Assembly: GCA_002722105.1 (NCBI GenBank)
Contig: PBKF01000036.1
Location: 7,844 to 17,125, forward strand
Source of the DNA: Fidelibacterota bacterium
GTDB lineage: Bacteria > Marinisomatota > Marinisomatia > Marinisomatales > UBA1611
Length of the DNA: 9,282 nucleotides
Reading direction: 5' to 3'
In this document: positions 1 through 6,100 of the stretch, piece after piece
How the letters are laid out: each line of letters opens with the position of its first letter
Numbering within the stretch: position 1 is the first letter of the stretch
Position numbers and translations under genes: made by a program
The notes under the pieces: generated by a model
What the model was told of the DNA's origin: nothing
Database searches by the model: none
The model's input: only the letters and a program-made list of their open reading frames with translations

Positions 1-210
1 TGAAGAAAGACTTCGAAGACTGGATTCAATTTCTAGCCATTGGCTCTTGGGGTAAACCCAAATACACTGATCCATACCTCGTGTTATGACAAATGTATTT
101 TCATTGTCTTCAGTTAAGGATTGTCTAAACTTTGCCGGAACGTTTACTCGGCCCTTAGAATCTAGCGAATATGCATATTCACCTGTAAAAGTGTTATTTG
201 TCAAGGTCAT
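1..210 (-). CDS. mraZ: MraZ, transcriptional regulator of the division/cell-wall cluster (partial, 3' end missing)
   Basis: The reverse strand encodes 70 residues before the left edge cuts the gene, about half of a normal MraZ (roughly 140-150 aa). The N-terminus matches the family: GEYAYSLDSKGRVNVPAKFR at residues 10-29, including the first DXXXR motif (D17-R21) of the AbrB-like fold, followed by VITRGMDQCIWVYPKSQW at 41-58. MraZ is a ring-forming DNA-binding protein that represses its own promoter and the dcw cluster (rsmH, ftsI, mur genes), expected beyond position 1. The ATG at 210 is the only plausible start, because an in-frame stop lies two codons upstream (214-216). It gives about seven extra residues before the usual 'MFxGEY' start. 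No Shine-Dalgarno is visible. Family assignment is firm; the rest of the cluster is inferred. Confidence 0.93.
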   Translation of the reverse strand, partial: MTLTNNTFTGEYAYSLDSKGRVNVPAKFRQSLTEDNENTFVITRGMDQCIWVYPKSQWLEIESSLRSLSS

Positions 211-227
211 GTTTTATAGGGGTAATT

Positions 228-254
228 ACCCACAACTACCCATAATCTTACCTA
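228..254 (-). promoter_or_regulatory. Candidate MraZ box: TGGG direct repeats at mraZ transcription start
   Basis: On the minus strand TGGGTAGTTG is followed directly by TGGGTAATTA, so two TGGGT units repeat at exactly 10 nt (plus-strand CCCA at 239-242 and 229-232). A degenerate third unit, TAGGTAA, lies 12 nt further upstream (plus-strand CCTA at 251-254). In E. coli MraZ binds TGGGN repeats separated by 5 nt, the same 10-nt period, ahead of its own gene. The site overlaps the proposed -10 box and start point, as expected for autorepression. The proximal unit also forms a perfect 12-nt palindrome, GGGTAATTACCC, at 220-231. The match to the known box is direct; binding is inferred. Confidence 0.65.
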
Positions 255-274
255 ACTTGACGTAATAATGTCAA
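245..274 (-). promoter_or_regulatory. Candidate sigma-70-like promoter of mraZ
   Basis: On the minus strand a perfect TTGACA -35 box (positions 274-269) is followed after 18 nt by TAAGAT (250-245), which matches four of six bases of the TATAAT consensus. Transcription would start near position 238, giving a leader of about 28 nt before the mraZ ATG at 210. Promoter consensus differs among FCB phyla (Bacteroidota use a -33/-7 type), so use of the standard form is an inference from sequence match and position only. Confidence 0.5.
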
Positions 275-362
275 TAATTAATCAGATTTATTTTTATAAA
301 AAGGTATTTTATTGACAATAATATCGTTTTTAGAAGAAAAGTGGGTTATTTATGGGAAAGAA

Positions 363-1181
363 TTACCCTAGCGGTTTATAACGCTGGATAACAATGGATG
401 GTGGACTGGGCTTGATAGTTAAACGAAGAGGATGATTATAATCTTTAATATTTTGAAGATTAACGCCATTTATGTATAAAGTAAGGCCTTTTGTATTTGG
501 AAATAATAGGTTTGATTGGTTCACAAATGCTTCTAGATCTTGTTCCCAATTGGCTTGAATTACACTTGAGATTGGAGGTAAAGTATCTATTTGAAATGTA
601 AAAGTAATTTCATTTAGGGATCGGACTTTTATGAAAAATGGTGGTGTAGTTGGGATTGTTTCTTCACTACTATTATCTAAAATAAAATTTGTTGTCAATT
701 CATAACTTGTTAAGGTTTTTTGAATAATTTGTCCGTCCTGTGATAACAAATTAGAATCTTGGGTACTAAATATTTTTTTAAATATTAAAATAGCAAAAAT
801 AAAAATAACAAGTAGAATTGCTCCTTTAATTAGGTCCTGGCGAAGTTTTTGATTTGTTATGCCTAGTAAATAATCTTCAACATTATGATTTTCATTTTCA
901 TCATTATGTTCTTCATTTTGACTCTGAATTCCTTGGATATTAGGATTCGTCTTTCCTAAAAATGAGTCAAGTTGTTCCAATGCACTTTTTGAATCTCCAC
1001 CAATTTCTTGTGCATATGCTCTCAAAAATAATCTCAAATATGGAGTCTCGATGGAATCAAAATCTCCTGATTCAATTGCACGTATATATGCTATACTGAT
1101 TTTTGTACGGTTATGTATTTCTTCTATAGAAATTCCACGGGATTCCCGTAAATCTTTTAGTTCTTTATAAAACTGTGCCAT
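363..1181 (-). CDS. rodZ: RodZ-like protein: N-terminal HTH, single membrane helix, extracytoplasmic domain
   Basis: This 272-aa protein has the RodZ layout. A cytoplasmic Xre/HTH_25-type helix-turn-helix fills residues 5-72 (LKDLRESRGISIEEIHNRT, then YIRAIESGDFDSI and YLRLFLRAYAQEIG, the typical HTH_25 pattern). An acidic Asn/Glu-rich linker spans about 85-105, a membrane helix 118-137 (IKGAILLVIFIFAILIFKK), and a beta-rich extracytoplasmic domain about 175-262 resembles the RodZ C-terminal DUF4115 region (VIQANWEQD … LTLYINGVNL). RodZ links MreB to the membrane during rod-shape growth. The start is an ATG without a clear Shine-Dalgarno. The gene lies 53 nt after arfB and just before mraZ, which suits an envelope role. 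The C-terminal domain is divergent, so a related membrane-anchored HTH protein that is not a functional RodZ remains possible. Confidence 0.8.
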   Translation of the reverse strand: MAQFYKELKDLRESRGISIEEIHNRTKISIAYIRAIESGDFDSIETPYLRLFLRAYAQEIGGDSKSALEQLDSFLGKTNPNIQGIQSQNEEHNDENENHNVEDYLLGITNQKLRQDLIKGAILLVIFIFAILIFKKIFSTQDSNLLSQDGQIIQKTLTSYELTTNFILDNSSEETIPTTPPFFIKVRSLNEITFTFQIDTLPPISSVIQANWEQDLEAFVNQSNLLFPNTKGLTLYINGVNLQNIKDYNHPLRLTIKPSPPSIVIQRYKPLG

Positions 1182-1234
1182 AACATTGAAAATTAAGTAC
1201 TGAAATTATAGATTAGATTTTAATTAGTAAAATT

Positions 1235-1648
1235 TTAATCATCTAGATTTGGTTGTTTCCGCATTTTCTTTTTTTCGCTCTTTTTTCTTTTATTGAACAA
1301 TCGATCTTCTTTTGATCTTTTTGGTGGTTTAGTTTTTATTCGTGGTTTTGGTTTGACTCCTGATTTGTTAAATAATGCGATCAAGCGTCCTAATGCATCT
1401 TCTTTATTCTTTTTTTGCGATCGAAAGGATTGTGCCTTTATTGTAATAACGCCTTCTTTAGATAATTGAGATCCTGCATTTGATTTTAATTGGTAAATAA
1501 ACCATAAAGGGTAGAGGTCTAATTCTAAAGGATATCTTAATATAATTGCGGTAGAAACCTTATTTACATTTTGCCCTCCGGGACCAGAAGCTCTTACTGC
1601 TTGGTATGTAATACAGTCCTTTTTTATTGTAATGGATTTTGTAATCAA
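1235..1648 (-). CDS. arfB: Alternative ribosome rescue factor ArfB (YaeJ-type peptidyl-tRNA hydrolase)
   Basis: This 137-aa protein is close to E. coli ArfB in length (140 aa). It carries the catalytic loop VRASGPGGQNVNKVSTA at residues 18-34, with GGQ at 24-26, where release factors and ArfB hydrolyse peptidyl-tRNA. The C-terminal tail, residues 98-131, is very rich in Lys and Arg (KPPKRSKEDRLFNKRKK). In ArfB this tail enters the empty mRNA channel of stalled ribosomes, so the enzyme frees ribosomes on mRNAs lacking a stop codon. It lacks the codon-recognition domains of a full RF1/RF2. The start is TTG (1648-1646), 2 nt after the maf stop, which suggests translational coupling. No in-frame ATG fits, and the TTG gives the family's usual N-terminal length. 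Confidence 0.93.
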   Translation of the reverse strand: MITKSITIKKDCITYQAVRASGPGGQNVNKVSTAIILRYPLELDLYPLWFIYQLKSNAGSQLSKEGVITIKAQSFRSQKKNKEDALGRLIALFNKSGVKPKPRIKTKPPKRSKEDRLFNKRKKSEKKKMRKQPNLDD

Positions 1649-1650
1649 AA

Positions 1651-2232
1651 TTATTTTTCGTTATTTGAATTTACTATACGACGATAATGCGAGAAAAAAG
1701 ATGAAAGAGGAAGCCCCATGACGTTAAAATAGCATCCTTCAATTTTAGAAATATTGACTGCAAACCAATCCTGGATCCCATAACTTCCAGCCTTATCATA
1801 AGGTTTATATCTATCAATATAGTAGTAGATATCGGAATTAGATAAAGTTTTAAAAGAAACAAATGTTCTTTCATTAAATGTTTCGTCTATGCTAAAGCTA
1901 ATACTGTGGAATGCTACACCAGTAATTACTTCATGGGTCTTTCCTGATAAGGATTTAAGCATAGAAATACTTTGTGATTTATTTTTTGGTTTTCCCAAAA
2001 TATCTCCATTAATAGTTACAATTGTATCAGCGCCGATAATGATTGAATCAGGATGTCTTTCGGCTACATATTTGGCCTTTTCTCTAGCCCAATGTTCTGT
2101 AAATGCTTCCGGTGGTAATGGGTAGTTTAAATTTTCTATAACTGAACTGGGGATAACAGAAAATTCAATTCCAATTTGATTCAAAAGATATTTTCGCCTT
2201 GGGGATTTTGATGCAAGTATAATTGGTTTCAA
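1651..2232 (-). CDS. maf: Maf-family nucleoside triphosphate pyrophosphatase (dTTP/UTP type)
   Basis: This 193-aa protein has the Maf/HAM1-like fold signatures: ILASKSPRRKYLL at residues 5-17 (the nucleotide-binding S-x-SPRR loop), IIIGADTIV at 64-72 with Asp69 as likely catalytic base, GKP at 80-82, LSGKTHEVITGVAF at 95-108, and DKAGSYGIQ at 147-155. The GSYGIQ form, rather than YKSEG, points to the YhdE subgroup, which hydrolyses dTTP, UTP and modified pyrimidine nucleotides to monophosphates. Maf proteins affect septum formation when overproduced and often lie near shape and division genes, as here. The start is TTG (2232-2230), 15 nt after the porU stop and in the same frame. GGAA at 2244-2241 is a weak ribosome site. 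No in-frame ATG exists between the porU stop and the conserved N-terminus. Confidence 0.93.
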   Translation of the reverse strand: MKPIILASKSPRRKYLLNQIGIEFSVIPSSVIENLNYPLPPEAFTEHWAREKAKYVAERHPDSIIIGADTIVTINGDILGKPKNKSQSISMLKSLSGKTHEVITGVAFHSISFSIDETFNERTFVSFKTLSNSDIYYYIDRYKPYDKAGSYGIQDWFAVNISKIEGCYFNVMGLPLSSFFSHYRRIVNSNNEK

Positions 2233-2247
2233 TGTTAATATTCCATA

Positions 2248-5200
2248 TTATTGGTATTTTGCGCACCGGCCAATATAAGTTTCTGAACTATTTTCACCAA
2301 AAGCCTTAAGCCTATATAAGTAAACTCCATTTGCAATTTGACTTCCAAAGGAATCTAACCCATCCCATTCTATGGTATGGTATCCAGGAGTTTTTGAGAA
2401 TTCATCAAAAGATTTAACTCTTCTTCCACCTAAACTAAAAATATCCAGTTTTATATCTGCAGTTTGTGTTAGTTCAAAGGCAAATTGAGTAAATGTAGAA
2501 AATGGATTGGGGTAATTATAAGCATTGTATATTTTAAGGTCTTTTGCTGAAGTACGAGATAAATGAATTTTCTTTTCATTAGGGTTATTGGCATTATCCC
2601 ACACCTTAACCAATAATTTAATCTCTTTACCACTTGATGGAGAAAATGAAATTGTGCCTGTCATTATACTGTTTGTATCATAATAGAAATCCTGAGTAAT
2701 AGTCTCTGATTGGTTTGATAATAAATCTGTCACCAAAATTTCATGTCCTGTTTCATCAGTTAGGTTAATACCTAATGGGTCTGACATTCTAATTATCAGA
2801 TTTTGATCTTCAGGAAAATGATCTCCATTTTCCAAGCTCTGCCCAGATTCTGTTTCAAATGTAATCTTAGGACCAAATGTATCATTGGTCCCATCACCAC
2901 CAGTCAATTGCAAGCCATTTAATACTCCAGAAGCTTCTTTATTTTCATCATTAATATATATTACTAGGCGGGCCGGATCATTAGAGTATGAAATATCCTG
3001 AGGAATTCGAATATCTCCTGCAAATATTTCGCCTGCAAATGAGAATTGCCCCCTAAATAGAGTTGGTCCAGGTAAACTGTAGGTGAGAGATTCTGTCTGA
3101 GAATTAATTTGATATTCTCGAGTTACCTCTCGGTCTGCATCAATTAATACTACATATCCTGCTCCATCTCCATCGAAACTAGATTGTTGCCCGTTAAAAG
3201 TTGCGATACCAAGAGTTTTTAATGTATCAGGTGTTACACCTGTGATGTTTAAAATATCTTTAGGCATTGGTAGGGACATCGCTGGGTCTCCAAATAAATG
3301 AAAATATTGTCCTTCTGGAGCTCCATCTTTTACAATTTGTAGAATTACACCAATAGGTGAATCTGTTACTTGGTCATTAGCAAAAATTCTTTCAAATAAT
3401 TCTCTAGTATAGCGAGAATTACCTGAGACAGATATTTTACGGGAAGTTGAAATGATCATGGAAGCAGCATTTAAGGGTTCTCGAATCAGTTCCTCCGCAA
3501 ACGACTCTGTTAGTGGATCATCAAAATGTCCAAATGAACAGGTACCGACTATCCATATAGGCATTTTTTGGCCTGTATTTATTTGATTGATATCGCCCCT
3601 GTTGAGAGATAATAATTTTTCCTGGGCTAATTGATATGGTGAACCGTGACCAATGTACGAGATAAGAGCTGTTCCTTTGTTTAAAGCTTTGAAAACATCT
3701 TCGGTTGCATCTGGTTTTAATACTCCAAAGGCTGAAGCATCACTGACTTCAGGGTATTCCTGCATATAAATTTTTTGCACATTCAGAGAAGACGGTACTA
3801 GGTCTGCCAGATTTTCAGAATAAAGGGTGTGTGATTTACCAACTTCTATTGATCCATTGCCTGGCTCTGGTCTGGCGCCATCATCAGCCATAATTGTAAC
3901 CCGCTGCCTCCATGGGCCAAGATCAGGATTAGACTCAATTTCTAAAACTTTTTCAATAAAATTGGTCACTTCTGATTCATCTCTGGCAGGGAATCTACCG
4001 ATTGCAACTTCTGGTACATTGCCATTTAAAGTAGCTAGTTTATCATCCGTAGCATAGGATGTAGTTTGGATAGTTGGAAACACTATGGAAGATTGACCAG
4101 TGATATTTCTATAATCATAGCCACTATCACCCAGAATCATTAAAAAAGTGGGTACTGGTTCCGCCCAATTTTCAAGTGCCCATTGAATAAAACTTCGAAT
4201 CCCCATTGGATCTTTATTCCCTGCAGAAAATTCATCATAAATTGTTTCTAGACTTGCAAAAATTGCAGGAGATCTTAAATATACTAATTCTGTAGCTTCA
4301 TCACGAAATATTTCAGGACCTGTGACAATATAATCCACTTGTATTCCGCTCTGTCGTAAAGTAAAAAATTCTTGATCTTCTTTAATGGTAAATTCTGTGA
4401 TTTCCGGTAATGTATTAGTATCAAAAACTATGAAATACTTTGTTAAGGCAGTTGGAACTGTTACATGAATATAATTTGATTCTGAAAATACCATTGATTC
4501 TGGGTTTGATACATCCGTGATATCCCACATAAATTGAGTAGCTTGTTTGACGCCTGTAAATGAAAAACGAATATTCTGACCTGAAATAGGAGATTTGAAA
4601 TTATAAGAATCTTCAAAGGATAATTCTCGGCCGTACTGAATGTCAAAAAAATCAAAATGTGGGATTGATTTAGAATCATCAGACATATTTCTCAAATAGA
4701 AAACATTTATACCATTATTCAGAGTAATATTTGGTGATGTATCAACAATATCTCTCTTCAAAAAAGATGAAGATGTCCAGGTCGCATTGTTTCCGATAGT
4801 TTCTCCATCTAATCCACCAAAACGTAGACTTATCGAATGATTTGCTAATGCATTTTCTGGATTAGAAAAACCATAAACGCGTGCCTTAATGCTGATATCC
4901 ACACTTGGTTTTGGCGCAAATAGATCAACAACAATGTTTTGGGATGTACCAGCAGGAATAGAATTACTAAGCCATACAGTGCCCTCACCCTTTAAATTAA
5001 CAAGATCCAATTCTTCATGTATTGCTGAGATTCCATAATCCAATGTGATCGCAACTGATTCAGGTTGAGAAGCAAGATGTATTCTTTTACCCTTTAAAGA
5101 AGAATCATTCGGAATAAAGAGCCAGCAGGAATTCTTTGAAAAATAAATATTTTGATGCCAGTCTAAATCATTACCAATAACGTCGTATCCGGATGGACCA

Positions 5201-5997
5201 CGACCATAAAAAATAATCCTGTCATTTATATCAAAAACTCCGTCTTCTTCTCCCTGCACCCAAATACCAATTTCAACTAAGTTAGGTGCTATTTCCTGAT
5301 TGGTAGATTGAGATCTTGCACGACCAAATTCATTACTCATGTAGATTGAAAATGATCTGGGGTCTATATTTGATATATTGTCAATTACATTAGATAGTGA
5401 TGAATAAGGAATTGATACCATTCCATCTTCAGTCAAAAAAAACTGTAACCATCGTCCAGGAGTATAATTTGTAATTTTTGAGGTTATTTTCTCTTTTTTT
5501 AGAATCCAATTTTGAGCGATATCCCAATTAACAATTCTATTTTTTAATAGTAGAAATTCATTTTTATTAGGTTTTCTGTGTTCATATCTCTCTCGTTCAA
5601 AATCCAGTGATACTTTGATCGTTTTAAAATATTCATTTGAATTTGCTAAAGGAGATATATGCAAAGTGGCTACTTCTAGGTTACAAAGTTTTTGTTTATT
5701 AATCCATTCAAAATCACTTATCTTTTTTTGGTGAGACTTAAAGGGTATTTCATCTTTATTTAGAAATTGAATTTGTGTTTTTGGTAGATTGCTTGTAGGT
5801 AAACCAATCATAATGGATGCAGGTCTAAGATCAGCCTCTGTTTCCGCATTAATATTAATGGATATAACAAGTTGATCCTTATTATTTTGCAAAATTGTTT
5901 TGTTTATGGAAGCAAATAATATCCCTGAAAATAGAATAATGGATATGGAATGATAAACCATAACATAAAAATTACGGCAGGAGCACTTCATCTGCAT
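2248..5997 (-). CDS. porU: Type IX secretion system sortase PorU-like C25 (gingipain-family) cysteine peptidase
   Basis: This 1249-aa protein is probably the T9SS sortase, which cleaves C-terminal sorting domains from secreted proteins at the cell surface and attaches cargo to an anchor. Residues 1-30 form a signal peptide (K4 and R8, hydrophobic core about 12-29). Residues 31-550 are a beta-rich N-terminal region. The C25 peptidase domain spans about 555-910, with catalytic His784 in SYIGHGSP and Cys820 in VGTCSFGHFDDP, and closes with HLFGDPAMSLP at 900-910. The TC-x-F-x-x-FDDP form is PorU-like rather than gingipain-like. Residues 911-1150 are further beta domains. A C-terminal FlgD/T9SS-type domain runs from NYPNPF (1161) through GYHTIEWDGLD to NGVYLYRLKA. 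The start could also be Met3 or Met13; Met1 keeps the basic n-region. It appears to head the operon with maf and arfB, and no porV partner is adjacent. Confidence 0.85.
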   Translation of the reverse strand: MQMKCSCRNFYVMVYHSISIILFSGILFASINKTILQNNKDQLVISININAETEADLRPASIMIGLPTSNLPKTQIQFLNKDEIPFKSHQKKISDFEWINKQKLCNLEVATLHISPLANSNEYFKTIKVSLDFERERYEHRKPNKNEFLLLKNRIVNWDIAQNWILKKEKITSKITNYTPGRWLQFFLTEDGMVSIPYSSLSNVIDNISNIDPRSFSIYMSNEFGRARSQSTNQEIAPNLVEIGIWVQGEEDGVFDINDRIIFYGRGPSGYDVIGNDLDWHQNIYFSKNSCWLFIPNDSSLKGKRIHLASQPESVAITLDYGISAIHEELDLVNLKGEGTVWLSNSIPAGTSQNIVVDLFAPKPSVDISIKARVYGFSNPENALANHSISLRFGGLDGETIGNNATWTSSSFLKRDIVDTSPNITLNNGINVFYLRNMSDDSKSIPHFDFFDIQYGRELSFEDSYNFKSPISGQNIRFSFTGVKQATQFMWDITDVSNPESMVFSESNYIHVTVPTALTKYFIVFDTNTLPEITEFTIKEDQEFFTLRQSGIQVDYIVTGPEIFRDEATELVYLRSPAIFASLETIYDEFSAGNKDPMGIRSFIQWALENWAEPVPTFLMILGDSGYDYRNITGQSSIVFPTIQTTSYATDDKLATLNGNVPEVAIGRFPARDESEVTNFIEKVLEIESNPDLGPWRQRVTIMADDGARPEPGNGSIEVGKSHTLYSENLADLVPSSLNVQKIYMQEYPEVSDASAFGVLKPDATEDVFKALNKGTALISYIGHGSPYQLAQEKLLSLNRGDINQINTGQKMPIWIVGTCSFGHFDDPLTESFAEELIREPLNAASMIISTSRKISVSGNSRYTRELFERIFANDQVTDSPIGVILQIVKDGAPEGQYFHLFGDPAMSLPMPKDILNITGVTPDTLKTLGIATFNGQQSSFDGDGAGYVVLIDADREVTREYQINSQTESLTYSLPGPTLFRGQFSFAGEIFAGDIRIPQDISYSNDPARLVIYINDENKEASGVLNGLQLTGGDGTNDTFGPKITFETESGQSLENGDHFPEDQNLIIRMSDPLGINLTDETGHEILVTDLLSNQSETITQDFYYDTNSIMTGTISFSPSSGKEIKLLVKVWDNANNPNEKKIHLSRTSAKDLKIYNAYNYPNPFSTFTQFAFELTQTADIKLDIFSLGGRRVKSFDEFSKTPGYHTIEWDGLDSFGSQIANGVYLYRLKAFGENSSETYIGRCAKYQ

Positions 5998-6100
5998 TGG
6001 AAAGTATTAGTATTTTCAAGTAAATTACGAAAATATTTTATAATGTTTACCCCCGTTTTTGTTCCTTAAAAATTAATCGACAAATGGAGAAAATTATATC
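5998..6100. promoter_or_regulatory. Divergent promoter region between porU and aconitase
   Basis: This 103-nt spacer must hold the 5' signals of both blocks. Plus-strand TATAAT lies at 6039-6044 but has only weak -35 candidates (TTCAAG at 6015-6020, 18-nt spacing). The same AT stretch reads TATAAAAT on the minus strand. An imperfect dyad spans 6020-6050: GTAAA at the left end pairs with TTTAC at the right around a central AAAATATTTT (6030-6039). The dyad covers the TATAAT-like box and could be an operator acting on one or both directions. A short C-run (6050-6054) follows. Exact start points cannot be assigned by eye. Confidence 0.45.
6086..6089 (+). promoter_or_regulatory. Shine-Dalgarno-like GGAG ahead of aconitase
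   Basis: GGAG stands 11 nt before the aconitase ATG at 6101. It is the only clear purine-rich ribosome site in the window. It supports ATG 6101 over the later in-frame ATGs (codons 6 and 14). The ATG at 6084 is out of frame with the protein. Confidence 0.5.

Larger units (their letters stand above)
211..362. other. Intergenic control region between rodZ-like gene and mraZ
   Basis: This 152-nt AT-rich spacer lies between the stop of the rodZ-like gene and the mraZ start, both on the minus strand. It contains a candidate mraZ promoter, TGGG direct repeats near the probable start of transcription, an imperfect TTGAC/GTCAA palindrome at 257-274, a 9-bp inverted repeat (TGTCAATAA at 269-277, TTATTGACA at 309-317), an AT palindrome TTTTTATAAAAA at 291-302, and a second TGGG pair in the other orientation at 342-356. 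No GC-rich hairpin followed by a T-run is seen, so some transcripts from upstream may read into mraZ. No open reading frame or RNA gene is recognised here. Confidence 0.7.

Noticed and set aside
291..302. Palindrome TTTTTATAAAAA, considered as a terminator or operator
   Set aside because: A pure AT palindrome of this size is expected by chance in this composition; it has no supporting context.
1217..1233. Hairpin ATTTTA/TAAAAT with 5-nt loop after arfB, considered as a terminator
   Set aside because: The stem is all A-T, six pairs, in very AT-rich DNA, with no T-tract following on the minus strand.
1235..1648. A truncated release factor RF1/RF2 or pseudogene
   Set aside because: Length, N-terminal GGQ position and basic tail are exactly those of ArfB; no frameshift or lost domain is needed.
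1674..1874. 66-codon minus-strand frame inside maf
   Set aside because: It is the other-frame shadow of maf and shows no recognisable family features.
2248..5997. A gingipain-like virulence protease rather than a sortase
   Set aside because: The catalytic Cys context TCSFGHFDDP, the long N-terminal region and the overall length fit PorU better than gingipains; other C25 surface proteases remain a minor alternative.
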